Origin: Sphingomonas adhaesiva
GTDB taxonomy: Bacteria > Pseudomonadota > Alphaproteobacteria > Sphingomonadales > Sphingomonadaceae
Assembly (NCBI RefSeq): GCF_002374855.1
Contig: NZ_NWVC01000003.1
Coordinates: forward strand, 372,001-436,000
DNA length: 64,000 nucleotides
Reading direction: 5' to 3'
Part shown: in pieces, positions 34,735 to 44,198 of the stretch
Layout: each line of letters opens with the position of its first letter
How positions within the stretch are numbered: position 1 is the first letter of the stretch
Notes under the pieces: generated by a model
What the model was told of the DNA's origin: nothing
Seen by the model: only the letters and a program-made list of their open reading frames with translations
Database searches by the model: none
Translations under genes and position numbers: made by a program

Positions 34735-37421
34735 CAGTCGGGGTTCCCGGTGGAAGGATCGCGCACGATCAGCGCGGGGGGGAAGGTGAGGGTGAAGCGG
34801 GCGCCCCCGCCCGCGCCGTCACCGTCGGGGCGATTGGCGGCCTCCACGCCCATGCCCATGGCGTCGGCGAACGCCTTGACGATGGCAAGCCCCAGCCCGG
34901 TGCCGCCGATCGCGCGGTCGGACCCGGCGAGGCGGGTGAAGGTTTCGAATACGGCGGCCTCCTGCCCCGGCGGCAGGCCGGGGCCGCGATCGAGCACCGC
35001 CAGCCGCACCTCGCCGAAGCGGTTGCGCCCCTCGATCACGATCTCGCTGCCCGGATCGCCGTAGCGCCCGGCGTTGTCGAGCAGGTTGAGCAGGCAATGG
35101 TGCAGCAGCTGCGGATCGACGCGCACCAGCGGCAGGTCGGGCGGCACGTCGAGCCGGACGGCATGCCCCTCCAGCGCGCGGCGGGCGTCGTGCGCGGCGC
35201 CGGTGACCGCGTCGCTGAGGTCGGTCGCCTCGACGTTGAGGCGGATCGCCCCGGCCTCGATCCGCGCCATGTCGAGCAGGTTGGCGACGAAGCGGTTGAG
35301 GCGCGCCGATTCCGCGCGGATCGTCGCGATCAGTTCGGGGGTGGCGCCCGCGGGCAACTGGTCCGCCGCGGCGATGACGGCGGTGAGCGGGGTACGCAGG
35401 TCGTGGCTGACCGAGGAGAGCAGCGCGGCGCGCAGCCGGTCGCGGGTGCGCACCGCATCGACGTCGCGCATTTCCGCCTGCAGCCGCAGCCGTTCCAGCA
35501 CCAGCGCCGACTGGTCGATCAGGCTGCTGAGCAGCGGCAGCTGATCGGCGCGCACGGGATCGCCGGCACTGTCGCTGGCGACGCCCAGCACCGCCAGGAT
35601 ACGCTCGCCCGCCTTCAGCGGCTGAAACAGCCATTCCGACGCGGCGAGCGTGCCCGAACCCTTTCCGGCGGGCTGTCCGGTGTCGAGCGTCCAGCCCGCC
35701 GCTGCGGCGTCCACCGTGTCCAGCCGATAGGCCGGATCGCTGGCGGCGATGATCCCCAGGTGGGTGTCGGCGGTGGGTCCGAGCAGGATCGCCTGCACCC
35801 CCAGCAGCCGGCGCACGTCGTCGCAGATCATCTGCGCCGCGCGATCGGCATCGGTGACGCCCGCGATCTGGCGCAGGAAACCGGCCAGCGTGGCATTGGT
35901 GCGCGCGCTGGCGGCGGCCAGATCGGCCTGCGCGCGCACCCGCGCGGTCAGCTGGCTGGTCGCGATCGCGATGCCCATCAGGACGAACACCGAGACGATA
36001 TTCTCGGGATTGTTGATGCTGAGCGTGCCGACCGGCGGCAGGAAGAAGAAATTGTATGCCAGGCTGGAGGCGAAGCCGGCGTACAGCCCGGTGCGCAGGC
36101 CGTAGAGGCTGGCCGCGGCCATCACCGGCAACAGATACAGCAGCGCCACGTTGCCGAGGTCTAGGACGTGGAACAGCGCGCTGGCCGCCGCGGTCACACC
36201 CGCGACCATCGCGCTGGTCACGGCATAGCCGGCGGGCGTGCCCCAGGAGCCGGGACGCCGCGCGCCGCGCTGGCCGGCGGGCGCCTCCGCCGCCACCGGC
36301 AGGACGTGGACGGTGACGTCGGGCGTGTCGCGGATCAGCCGGTCGACCACCGATCCGTGGCGCCATTCGAACCAGCGCGATCGACGCGACTTGCCCAGCA
36401 CCAGCTGGGTGGCACGCGAATCGGCCAGGAAGCTCTGGATGCCCTCCACCACGGTCGGCGCAGGGACGGTGGCGACCGCGCCGCCCAGCTGCGTCGCCAG
36501 CGTCATTGCGGCGGCCACGCTGGCATGCTGCGCATCGGTGAAGTGCGCGGCGCGCGGGGTTTCGACGAACAGCGTCGTCCAGGGGCCGCGCAGCCCGTCG
36601 GCGATGCGCTTGGCGGCGCGGATCAGCCCGTCGGCACCGGGCAGTTCGCTGATCGCCACGACGATGCGGTCGCCGCCCGCCCAGGTGCCGCCCAGCCCCA
36701 GCGCGCGCACGTCGTCCAGCATCCGCGCATCGACCGCCTGCGCCGCGCGGCGCAGCGCCAGTTCGCGCAGCGCCGACAGGTTCGACCGTGAGAAGAAATG
36801 CCCCAGCGCGCGCGTCGCCTCCTGCGGCAGATAGACCTTGCCCGCCTTCAGCCGCTCGATCAGCTCGTCCGGGGGAATGTCGACCACCTCGATCTCGGCG
36901 GTTTCCAGGATGCTGTCGGGGACCGTTTCGCGCACGCGCACGCGGGTGAAGCTGGCGACGACGTCGTTGAGGCTTTCGACATGCTGGATGTTGACCGTCG
37001 AATAGACGTCGATCCCCGCCGCCAGCAGCTCCTCGATATCCTGGTAGCGCTTGGCGTGGCGGCTGCCGGGCGCGTTGGTGTGCGCCAGTTCGTCGACCAG
37101 CACCAGTCGCGGGGCGCGCGCCAGGATCGCGTCGAGATCCATGTCGTGGAGCGTGCGCCCCTCATAGGGGACGGCGCGGCGGGGGATCACCTCATGCCCG
37201 CGGGTCAGCGCCTCGGTTTCGACGCGGCCGTGCGTTTCCACCACGCCGATGACGACGTCGACCCCGTCGCGCCGCCGCGCCGCGCCCTCGGACAGCATCT
37301 CATAGGTCTTGCCGACGCCGGGGGCGGCGCCGAGGAAGATCTTGAGCCGGCCGGCACCCTCCTGCGCGGTGGTGCGCAGCAGGGCATCGGGATCGGGCCG
37401 TCCGCTGGCGGGGGCGGGCAT
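34734..37421 (-). CDS. kdpD: Potassium-sensing histidine kinase
   Basis: 895 residues, the usual length. An N-terminal KdpD sensor domain with P-loop GAAPGVGKTYEML is followed by a universal-stress-protein-like domain, four membrane helices around 400-500 and a GAF-like region. The dimerisation/phosphoacceptor block follows with His673 in SVSHDLRTPL, then an ATPase domain ending in GGTGLGLAIVKAF. It responds to low potassium and phosphorylates KdpE. Overlaps of one base with kdpC and kdpE (TGATG) tie sensor expression to the pump. Confidence 0.95.
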   Translation of the reverse strand: MPAPASGRPDPDALLRTTAQEGAGRLKIFLGAAPGVGKTYEMLSEGAARRRDGVDVVIGVVETHGRVETEALTRGHEVIPRRAVPYEGRTLHDMDLDAILARAPRLVLVDELAHTNAPGSRHAKRYQDIEELLAAGIDVYSTVNIQHVESLNDVVASFTRVRVRETVPDSILETAEIEVVDIPPDELIERLKAGKVYLPQEATRALGHFFSRSNLSALRELALRRAAQAVDARMLDDVRALGLGGTWAGGDRIVVAISELPGADGLIRAAKRIADGLRGPWTTLFVETPRAAHFTDAQHASVAAAMTLATQLGGAVATVPAPTVVEGIQSFLADSRATQLVLGKSRRSRWFEWRHGSVVDRLIRDTPDVTVHVLPVAAEAPAGQRGARRPGSWGTPAGYAVTSAMVAGVTAAASALFHVLDLGNVALLYLLPVMAAASLYGLRTGLYAGFASSLAYNFFFLPPVGTLSINNPENIVSVFVLMGIAIATSQLTARVRAQADLAAASARTNATLAGFLRQIAGVTDADRAAQMICDDVRRLLGVQAILLGPTADTHLGIIAASDPAYRLDTVDAAAAGWTLDTGQPAGKGSGTLAASEWLFQPLKAGERILAVLGVASDSAGDPVRADQLPLLSSLIDQSALVLERLRLQAEMRDVDAVRTRDRLRAALLSSVSHDLRTPLTAVIAAADQLPAGATPELIATIRAESARLNRFVANLLDMARIEAGAIRLNVEATDLSDAVTGAAHDARRALEGHAVRLDVPPDLPLVRVDPQLLHHCLLNLLDNAGRYGDPGSEIVIEGRNRFGEVRLAVLDRGPGLPPGQEAAVFETFTRLAGSDRAIGGTGLGLAIVKAFADAMGMGVEAANRPDGDGAGGGARFTLTFPPALIVRDPSTGNPD

Positions 37422-37993
37422 CAGCGCGCCATGGCGTCCAGCGCGCGGTTGAGCGCCAGCACGTTGACATGGGGGTCGCCCAGCAGCGACGCGCGGGTCT
37501 GCCGTTCCACCAGCGCGGTCACGCGGCCGAGCGGCAGGCCGCGCACCCGCGCGACGCGCGGCGCCTGCGCCAGCGCGGCGGCGGGCGACAGGTCGGGGTC
37601 CAGCCCCGATCCGCTGGTGGTGACCAGATCGGCGGGCAGCGCGCCGGCGACCCCCGCCGCGCGGTAGCGCGCGACATCGGCGGTGACGCGATCCGCCAGC
37701 GGGCGCGCGGCGGGGCCGAGGTTCGACCCCGAGGAGGCGAGGCCGTCATAGCCCTTGCCCGCCGCCGACGGCCGGGTGTCGAAATAGCGATCGCTGACGA
37801 ACGCCTGCCCGACGACGGTCGAACCGATCACGCGGCCCGCATCGTCGCGCACCAGGCTGCCGTTCGCCTGCGCCGGGAACAGCATTTGCCCGATCCCGGT
37901 CATCGCTAGCGGATAGCCCAGCCCGAGCAGCGCCGCGAACAGCAGCGCCATGACGATCGCGGGTCGCAGTGCGGAGGTGATATCCTTGCCCAT
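37421..37993 (-). CDS. kdpC: Potassium-transporting ATPase subunit C
   Basis: 190 residues from the ATG at 37993, with AAGGAA overlapping the kdpB stop. One N-terminal membrane helix (PAIVMALLFAALLGLGYPLA) is followed by the periplasmic domain with SDRYFDTRPSA and SGSNLGP, both KdpC hallmarks. KdpC stabilises the KdpFABC complex and supports potassium delivery. The long open frame upstream is an antisense-style frame within kdpB. Confidence 0.95.
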   Translation of the reverse strand: MGKDITSALRPAIVMALLFAALLGLGYPLAMTGIGQMLFPAQANGSLVRDDAGRVIGSTVVGQAFVSDRYFDTRPSAAGKGYDGLASSGSNLGPAARPLADRVTADVARYRAAGVAGALPADLVTTSGSGLDPDLSPAAALAQAPRVARVRGLPLGRVTALVERQTRASLLGDPHVNVLALNRALDAMAR

Positions 37994-38004
37994 CTGAATG
38001 TTCC

Positions 38005-40038
38005 TTACGCCAGGCCGAGGCCACCGACGAGCATGTCGATGAGCTTGATGCCGATGAACGGTGCGACGAGGCCGCCAAGGCCATAGATCGCCAGGTTGCG
38101 CGCCAGCAGCGGCCCGGCCGCCATCGGTGTATAGGCGACGCCGCGCAGCGCCAGCGGCACCAGCATCGGGATGATGACCGCGTTGAAGATGATCGCGCTG
38201 AGGATCGCCGATTGCGGCGAGGCCAGCCCCATGACGTTGAGCACGCCCAACCCCGGATAGAGCGCGACGAACATCGCCGGGATGATCGCGAAATATTTGG
38301 CGACGTCGTTGGCGACCGAGAAGGTGGTCAGCGCGCCGCGCGTCATCAGCAGCTGCTTGCCCAGCCCGACGATCTCGATCAGCTTGGTCGGGTCGCTGTC
38401 CAGGTCGACCATGTTCCCCGCCTCGCGCGCGGCCTGGGTGCCGGTGTTCATCGCGACGCCGACGTCGGCCTGCGCCAGCGCGGGGGCATCGTTGGTGCCG
38501 TCGCCGCACATCGCCACCAGCCGCCCGCCGCCCTGTTCGCGACGGATCAGCGCCAGTTTGTCCTCGGGGGTGGCCTGCGCCAGGAAATCGTCGACCCCGG
38601 CCTCCGCCGCGATCGCCGCGGCGGTCAGCGGATTGTCGCCGGTGATCATCACGGTGCGGATGCCCATGGTGCGCAATTCGCCGAAGCGTTCGCGGATGCC
38701 GGCCTTCACCACGTCCTTGAGGAAGATCGCGCCCAGCAGCCGCCCGTCGCGCGCGACCGCCAGCGGGGTGCCGCCGGCGCGGGCGATCTCGTCGGTGATG
38801 CGGCGCAATTCGGTCGCCGCCGCGGTCAGCCCCGACCCTTCGTTCGCGCGCAGGATCGAATCGACCGCGCCCTTCTGGATCAGCGTGTCGGCGAAGCGGA
38901 TCCCCGACACGCGGGTCTGCGCGGTGAAGGGGATGATCTGCGCCCCGTCGGGCATCGCGCGATCGAGATGGAAGCGGTCGCGCGCCAGGACGACGATCGA
39001 GCGGCCCTCCGGCGTTTCGTCCGCCAGGCTGGCGAGCAGCGCGGCCTCGGCCAGCTCCGCCTCGCCCGCGCCGCCGACCGCGCGGAACTCGGCCGCCTGA
39101 CGGTCGCCGACCGTGATCGTGCCGGTCTTGTCGAGCAGCAGCACGTCGATATCGCCCGCCGCCTCCACCGCGCGGCCCGACTTGGCCAGGACGTTGAACC
39201 GCACCAGCCGGTCCATCCCCGCGATGCCGATCGCCGACAGCAATGCGGCGATGGTGGTGGGGATCAGCGTGATGAGCAACGCCGCCAGGATCGCGACCGG
39301 GATGCTGCCGCCGGCATAAGCGGCAAAGCCCGGGATCGTGCCGACCGCGATCAGGAAGATGATCGTCAGCCCGACCAGCAGCAGTGTCAGCGCGATCTCG
39401 TTCGGGGTCTTCTGCCGCTCCGCCCCCTCGACCAGCGCGATCATGCGGTCGAGGAAGCCGTGGCCCGGTTCCACCGTCACCTTGACGCGGATCTCGTCGG
39501 AGATGACGCGCGTGCCCGCCGTGACGGCGGAACGGTCGCCGCCCGCCTCGCGGATCACCGGCGCGCTTTCGCCGGTGATCGCCGCTTCGTTGACGGAGGC
39601 GACGCCGGACACGACGTCGCCGTCGGACGGGATCAGGTCGCCGGTTTCGACCAGCACCACGTCGCCGACCTTGAGCTGGCTGGCGGGCACGGTGTCGAAG
39701 GTGCGGCCGTCGCCCGTCAGCCGCTTGGCGGTCAGTTCCGCCTTGGTGGCGCGCAGCGAGGCGGCCTGCGCCTTGCCGCGCCCCTCCGCCAGTGCCTCGG
39801 CAAAGGTGCCGAACAGCACGGTCAGCCACAGCCACGCCGCCAGTTGCAGCTTGAAGCCGAAGGACAGCGGATCATGGCCGATCACCAGCAGGACGGTCAT
39901 CAGCGCCGCGACCGCGGCGGTGACGAACATCACCGGATTGCGCACCAGCTCCGCCGGGTTGAGTTTCACGAACGATGCCTTGACCGCCGGCATGACAAGG
40001 TCGGCGGTGAACAGGCTCTTGGTCTGGGAATGTGCCAT
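38005..40038 (-). CDS. kdpB: Potassium-transporting P-type ATPase subunit B
   Basis: 677 residues. The phosphorylation site is Asp303 in DKTGTIT, the actuator motif TGES at 155-158 and the hinge motif [10 protein letters not shown] near 500; this is a complete P-type ATPase catalytic unit. Ser158 corresponds to the serine whose phosphorylation inhibits the Escherichia coli pump. It powers potassium uptake by KdpA in the inner membrane. Confidence 0.96.
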   Translation of the reverse strand: MAHSQTKSLFTADLVMPAVKASFVKLNPAELVRNPVMFVTAAVAALMTVLLVIGHDPLSFGFKLQLAAWLWLTVLFGTFAEALAEGRGKAQAASLRATKAELTAKRLTGDGRTFDTVPASQLKVGDVVLVETGDLIPSDGDVVSGVASVNEAAITGESAPVIREAGGDRSAVTAGTRVISDEIRVKVTVEPGHGFLDRMIALVEGAERQKTPNEIALTLLLVGLTIIFLIAVGTIPGFAAYAGGSIPVAILAALLITLIPTTIAALLSAIGIAGMDRLVRFNVLAKSGRAVEAAGDIDVLLLDKTGTITVGDRQAAEFRAVGGAGEAELAEAALLASLADETPEGRSIVVLARDRFHLDRAMPDGAQIIPFTAQTRVSGIRFADTLIQKGAVDSILRANEGSGLTAAATELRRITDEIARAGGTPLAVARDGRLLGAIFLKDVVKAGIRERFGELRTMGIRTVMITGDNPLTAAAIAAEAGVDDFLAQATPEDKLALIRREQGGGRLVAMCGDGTNDAPALAQADVGVAMNTGTQAAREAGNMVDLDSDPTKLIEIVGLGKQLLMTRGALTTFSVANDVAKYFAIIPAMFVALYPGLGVLNVMGLASPQSAILSAIIFNAVIIPMLVPLALRGVAYTPMAAGPLLARNLAIYGLGGLVAPFIGIKLIDMLVGGLGLA

Positions 40039-40050
40039 GTCGGCCCCCGA

Positions 40051-41754
40051 TCAGAACAGCTGGCCGCGGATCATCGCGAGATGATCGGCGATGGGACCGA
40101 GCGCGAGGCTCGGCAGGAAGGTGAGGCCGCCCAGGATCAGGATGATCCCGATCAGCAGGCCGACCCACAGCGCGCCGGTGGTCGGAAACGACCCGGCACC
40201 TTCGGGCGTGTATTTCTTCGCCGCGAGGCTGCCGGCGATCGCCAGCATCGGCACGATGATGAAGAACCGCCCGACCCACATCGCGACGCCCAGCAGGCCG
40301 TCGTAATAGGGCGTGCTGGCGGTCAGCCCGGCAAAGGCGGAGCCGTTGTTGGCGACCGCGCTGGTGAAGGCGTACAGGATCTCGCTGAAACCGTGCGGCC
40401 CCTTGTTGAGCGGTCCGGCCAGCCCCTGTTGCAGCACCGACGACAGCGCGGTCAGCCCCAGGATCATCAGCGGGAGCACCGCGATCGCCAGCACCGCCAG
40501 CTTCACCTCGCGCGCCTCGATCTTCTTGCCGACATATTCGGGGGTGCGCCCGACCATCAGCCCGGCGACGAACACCGCCAGGATCGCGAACAGCAGGAAG
40601 CCGTAGATGCCCGCGCCGACGCCGCCGATCACGATTTCGCCCAGCTGCATGTTGAACAGCGGGACCAGCCCGCCCAGCGCGGTGAAGCTGTCGTGCATCG
40701 CATTGACCGCGCCGCACGACGCCGCGGTGGTGACGACCGAGAACAGCGCGGAGGCGGCGATGCCGAAGCGCACCTCCTTGCCCTCCATATTGCCGCCCGC
40801 GACGCCCAGCTCGTGGAGCACCGGGTTGCCCCCGGCTTCCGCCCCATAGGCGACGGTGACGCCGGCCAGGAACAGGACCATCATCGCCGACAGGATCGCC
40901 CAGCCCTGGCGGGTGTTGCCCACCGCCTTGCCGAACGTCCAGGTCAGCCCCGCGCCGATCGCGAAGATCGACAGCATCTGGATCAGGTTGGTCAGCGCCG
41001 ACGGGTTTTCGAACGGATGCGCCGAATTGGCGTTGAAGAAGCCGCCGCCGTTGGTGCCGAGCATCTTGATCGCTTCCTGCGACGCGACCGGGCCGAGCAG
41101 CAGCGACTGGCGCGCGCCCTCCAGCGTCTGGACGTCGACGACGCCGGCCAGCGTCTGCGGCACGCCGCAGGCGATATAGGCGATCGTCAGCACGGCGCAG
41201 AGCGGCAGCAGCAGGTACAGGGTGATCCGCGTCACGTCGGCCCAGAAATTGCCGACCGTCGCCGCCTCGCGTCGCGCGAAGCCGCGGAACAGCGCGAAGG
41301 CGAGCGCGATCCCGGTCGCGGCGGACAGGAAATTGTGGATCGTCAGCCCCAGCATCTGGCTGAGATTCGACATCGTGCCCTCACCGCCATAGCTCTGCCA
41401 GTTGGTGTTGGTGGTGAAGCTGATCGCGGTGTTGAACGACAGATGCTCGCCGACCGCGGCCAGCCGCTGCGGATTGCCGGGCAGCACCGCCTGAAGCCGC
41501 AGGACGGCGTAGGTGAAGGCCATCAGCACCGCGTTGAACAGCAGCATGTGCACCGCATAGCGGCGCCACCCCTGTTCCTGCGCCGGGTCGATCCCCGCCA
41601 GCCGGTAGAAGCCGCGCTCCACCGGCGCGAACAGGATGTGGACGGGCGTGCGCCGCCCTTCGTACAGCGCGAACAGCCACAGGCCGATCGGCTTGGCGAG
41701 CGCCACCACGATCGCGGTGAAGCCCAGGATCAGGAACCAGCCCTGAAACGTCAT
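40051..41754 (-). CDS. kdpA: Potassium-transporting ATPase subunit A (potassium channel-like)
   Basis: 567 residues from the ATG at 41754, with GGGAGG upstream; the frame is open further upstream but begins at no better start. Ten membrane segments with four selectivity-filter-like loops, such as [14 protein letters not shown] and [20 protein letters not shown], identify KdpA. It binds and moves potassium with high affinity. It ends 12 bases before kdpB. Confidence 0.95.
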   Translation of the reverse strand: MTFQGWFLILGFTAIVVALAKPIGLWLFALYEGRRTPVHILFAPVERGFYRLAGIDPAQEQGWRRYAVHMLLFNAVLMAFTYAVLRLQAVLPGNPQRLAAVGEHLSFNTAISFTTNTNWQSYGGEGTMSNLSQMLGLTIHNFLSAATGIALAFALFRGFARREAATVGNFWADVTRITLYLLLPLCAVLTIAYIACGVPQTLAGVVDVQTLEGARQSLLLGPVASQEAIKMLGTNGGGFFNANSAHPFENPSALTNLIQMLSIFAIGAGLTWTFGKAVGNTRQGWAILSAMMVLFLAGVTVAYGAEAGGNPVLHELGVAGGNMEGKEVRFGIAASALFSVVTTAASCGAVNAMHDSFTALGGLVPLFNMQLGEIVIGGVGAGIYGFLLFAILAVFVAGLMVGRTPEYVGKKIEAREVKLAVLAIAVLPLMILGLTALSSVLQQGLAGPLNKGPHGFSEILYAFTSAVANNGSAFAGLTASTPYYDGLLGVAMWVGRFFIIVPMLAIAGSLAAKKYTPEGAGSFPTTGALWVGLLIGIILILGGLTFLPSLALGPIADHLAMIRGQLF

Positions 41755-41768
41755 GGTCCGCCTCCCTT

Positions 41769-41858
41769 CTAGAAGCGTTCGGGGCGGATCAGCACCGCCA
41801 CCAGATAAAGGAGCAGCCCCAGCGCGGTGATCGCGGCGAGCCACAGGTCGATGGTCAT
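41769..41858 (-). CDS. kdpF: KdpF, 29-residue membrane subunit
   Basis: 29 residues, a single hydrophobic helix with the typical ending [12 protein letters not shown]. KdpF stabilises the KdpABC complex. It lies 14 bases before kdpA, in the usual place. Confidence 0.9.
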   Translation of the reverse strand: MTIDLWLAAITALGLLLYLVAVLIRPERF

Positions 41859-41869
41859 CGCGGGCCTCC

Positions 41870-41953
41870 TCAGGCGTTGTCGCACAGCCGGACGAAGGCG
41901 AGCGTCAGCGCCACCAGCCCCAGCATCACGGCGATCCACAGCATGTCCTGCAT
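41870..41953 (-). CDS. 27-residue membrane microprotein between the porin and kdpF
   Basis: A short frame of 27 residues: one hydrophobic helix ([17 protein letters not shown]) followed by RLCDNA. The ATG at 41953 has GAAAGGA about seven bases upstream. It ends 11 bases before kdpF. Similar tiny proteins ending in RLCD- motifs occur before kdpF in other proteobacteria, from memory, without an assigned role. Coding status is inferred from position, ribosome site and amino acid pattern. Confidence 0.65.
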   Translation of the reverse strand: MQDMLWIAVMLGLVALTLAFVRLCDNA

Positions 41954-41968
41954 GACGGTCCTTTCGCG

Positions 41969-42838
41969 TCAGAAAGCGGCGGTCAGCGACGCGACCACCG
42001 CGCCGCCGGCGATATTGCCGGTGCCGTCCTGGCCCCGGCTGAAGCTGGGGCGCAGATAGGCGGCGTCGCGATCCGAAATGTCGGTGCCGACATAATTGAG
42101 GCTGGCCGTCAGGTTCCGCGCCACGGCGGCGTCGGCGCCCAGCGACCAGTCCCAGTAGCGGCCGGTCGGCGCGACGGCGGTGGCGTTGGGGCCAAGCCCG
42201 TCCTGTCCGCGGCTGTGCCCGATATGCGCCTTTGCGGTGATCGGCGAACCCGCGATCGCCGCCGCGGCATCGCCCCACAGGTACAGATTGTCGGCGCTGG
42301 CGCCGGGATGGTCGTACACCCCCGCCGCGGCTGCGGCGCCGGTGTCGTACCATTTGCCGATCGCCTGCTGTTTCGGGGCATAGGCGACGCCCGCGGTCAG
42401 CGTGGCGGGGCCGGCGGTGCCGGTCAGTTTCGCATAGGGTTCGGCAAAGTCGGTCTTCGCCGCGCCGCCGGGATACATGTACCACGTCAGCCCGACGTCG
42501 AGCGTCGCATCGTCGGCCAACTGCGCCTTGTATCCGGCGATCAGGTCCAGCTCCATGTTGGCGCCGCCGAACGTGCCCCAGCCGGCGAGGTTTGATGCCC
42601 AGGTGCCGACGTACAGCCCGCTGTCGTGCGCGATGGTGATCCCGCCCTGCACCGCCATGTGCCGGTCGGATTGCGAGACGCCGCGGAAGCGATAGTCCGA
42701 TGCGATCGTCGCGGCGCCGCTGACCGTCACGGCAGGGCGCGGCGCGGCCGCGGCGTTGTCCGGCGGTGCGCTTTGCGCATGAGCGGCGACGGGACATGCG
42801 ACCGCTGCGATGACCGCGGCCGCCAGACGAAACGACAT
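41969..42838 (-). CDS. TorF-family outer-membrane porin at the head of the kdp operon
   Basis: 289 residues from the ATG at 42838 (GGGGTG upstream); an in-frame start at 42850 is possible. A signal peptide ends near AHAQ. The mature start VSGAATIASDYRFRGVSQSD is the signature of the TorF/Gcw_chp putative porins, and the C-terminal phenylalanine fits a beta-barrel. It is followed after 15 bases by the microprotein and kdpFABCDE, so it may provide outer-membrane passage for potassium or respond to the same signal. The function of this family is poorly defined. Confidence 0.82.
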   Translation of the reverse strand: MSFRLAAAVIAAVACPVAAHAQSAPPDNAAAAPRPAVTVSGAATIASDYRFRGVSQSDRHMAVQGGITIAHDSGLYVGTWASNLAGWGTFGGANMELDLIAGYKAQLADDATLDVGLTWYMYPGGAAKTDFAEPYAKLTGTAGPATLTAGVAYAPKQQAIGKWYDTGAAAAAGVYDHPGASADNLYLWGDAAAAIAGSPITAKAHIGHSRGQDGLGPNATAVAPTGRYWDWSLGADAAVARNLTASLNYVGTDISDRDAAYLRPSFSRGQDGTGNIAGGAVVASLTAAF

Positions 42839-42949
42839 AAAGCACCCCAATTTGCGTGGTGCCGGCCATGTCGCGGCACCTTCAGGGGCAAGCGATTAGG
42901 CGCATGTCGCGTAGCAATTCGAGAGCGATTCCCGGCGATCGCATATAGC

Positions 42950-42972
42950 CGGCGTATAGTTCGCCGTTTTTT
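42950..42972 (+). terminator. Terminator-like hairpin on the plus strand in the lacI-porin gap
   Basis: CGGCG-TATAGTT-CGCCG followed by TTTTTT. The T-run follows the stem only on the plus strand, while both flanking genes are on the minus strand. It would stop plus-strand transcripts entering the 3' end of the lacI-type gene. The stem is only 5 bp, so strength is uncertain. Confidence 0.4.
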
Positions 42973-42992
42973 CCTGCGGCGGGGCGGGCGGG

Positions 42993-44012
42993 TCAGCCCG
43001 ACGCGCGCGTCACCAGTCGCGGGGCCAGCAATTCGCCCGACACCGGCCGGCCGGACAGCTGCGCGATCAGCGCATCGACCAGCAATTCGCCCGCGCGGCC
43101 GTAATCCTGCGCGATCGTGGTCAGCGGCGGATTGGCGCTGGCGGCGGCGGGCAGGTTGTCGAACCCGACGATCGCGACGTCGCCGGGGATCGACAGCCCC
43201 GCCTCCGCCAGCGCGCGCATCGCGCCGATCGCGATCAGATCGGATCCGGCGAAGATCGCATCGAACGGGATGTCGCGCGCGATCAGCCGCTGCGCCGCTT
43301 CCTGCCCCGCCTCCTCGAACGCGATCACGTCGACCTGCAACCCGGGATCGACGGGCAGCCCGGCATCGCGCAGCGCGGCGGCATAGCCGCGATAGCGGTT
43401 GGCGAATTCGGGATAATGTTCGGATGCGTCGCCCAGGAAGGCGATGCGGCGGCGGCCCTGGTCGATCAGGTGCTGCGCGGCCATCCGCCCGCCCTCGACA
43501 TTGTCGCAGCCGATCGTCGTGCCTGGCCGCCCCGGCTGCACCACGCCCCAGCACACGAAATGCGTCCCCTGCGCGACCAGCTGGTCGAGGCGCGCGCGAT
43601 ATACCTCGTAATCGCCATAGCCGAGGAGGATGATGCCGTCCGCCTTGCGGCTGTCCTCGTAATCGACGTGCCAGTTGGCCGACAGCTGCTGGATCGACAC
43701 CAGAAGGTCGAAGCCGCGTTTCGCGCAGGTGCGCGTGATCGACCCCAGCATCGCCAGGAAGAACGGGTTGATGAGCGAATCGTCGGGGGTTTGATCCTCG
43801 AAGAACAGCAGCGCCAGCGTGTTGGTCAGGCCGCGGCGCAGCGACGAGGCGTTCTTGTCGACCTTGTAGTTCAGCTGCCGCGCGATCGCCTCGATCCGCA
43901 TCCGCGTCGCCTCGCTGACCGTGCGGTCGCCGCGCAGCGCACGGCTGACCGTGGGCTGCGACACCCCCGCCAGCTCGGCGATATCGAACGACGTCGGCTT
44001 GTCCTGCGACAT
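42993..44012 (-). CDS. LacI-family regulator of the maltodextrin locus
   Basis: 339 residues from the ATG at 44012 with AAGGGG upstream. The helix-turn-helix is at about 8-28 (IAELAGVSQPTVSRALRGD), followed by the hinge (RIEAIARQLNYKVDKNA) and a periplasmic-binding-type effector domain. It is divergent from a TonB receptor that leads a starch/maltodextrin operon, so it most likely represses that operon in the absence of maltose-type sugars, like MalI/MalR of related bacteria. Its ligand is inferred from context. Confidence 0.88.
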   Translation of the reverse strand: MSQDKPTSFDIAELAGVSQPTVSRALRGDRTVSEATRMRIEAIARQLNYKVDKNASSLRRGLTNTLALLFFEDQTPDDSLINPFFLAMLGSITRTCAKRGFDLLVSIQQLSANWHVDYEDSRKADGIILLGYGDYEVYRARLDQLVAQGTHFVCWGVVQPGRPGTTIGCDNVEGGRMAAQHLIDQGRRRIAFLGDASEHYPEFANRYRGYAAALRDAGLPVDPGLQVDVIAFEEAGQEAAQRLIARDIPFDAIFAGSDLIAIGAMRALAEAGLSIPGDVAIVGFDNLPAAASANPPLTTIAQDYGRAGELLVDALIAQLSGRPVSGELLAPRLVTRASG

Positions 44013-44075
44013 GCGATCCCCTTCTCCCAAGACCACCGTAACGGGAATGTCACAGCGAGAATATGGTCGCCGTGA

Positions 44076-44083
44076 ATACGTAT
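44076..44083. promoter_or_regulatory. Candidate LacI operator core
   Basis: ATACGTAT, a perfect 8-bp palindrome with a central CG, in the divergent lacI/TonB receptor region. LacI proteins prefer such CG-centred dyads. The flanks are not symmetric and the match is short. Confidence 0.4.
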
Positions 44084-44198
44084 GCCGTTTCCTTCCCGAA
44101 TGCCCGCGGCTGCGTCACATCGCGGGAACAGCCAGCCCGTGGGGCGGCGCCCGACAGCGTGCCGAAGACGCGACGCGGGTAACAGGGAGGGGATTTTC

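Noticed and set aside
38212..41772. 1186-residue plus-strand open frame across kdpB and kdpA
   Set aside because: It is antisense to two certain kdp genes, its product is rich in Arg, Gln, His and Asp without any motif, and such frames are common in GC-rich coding DNA.
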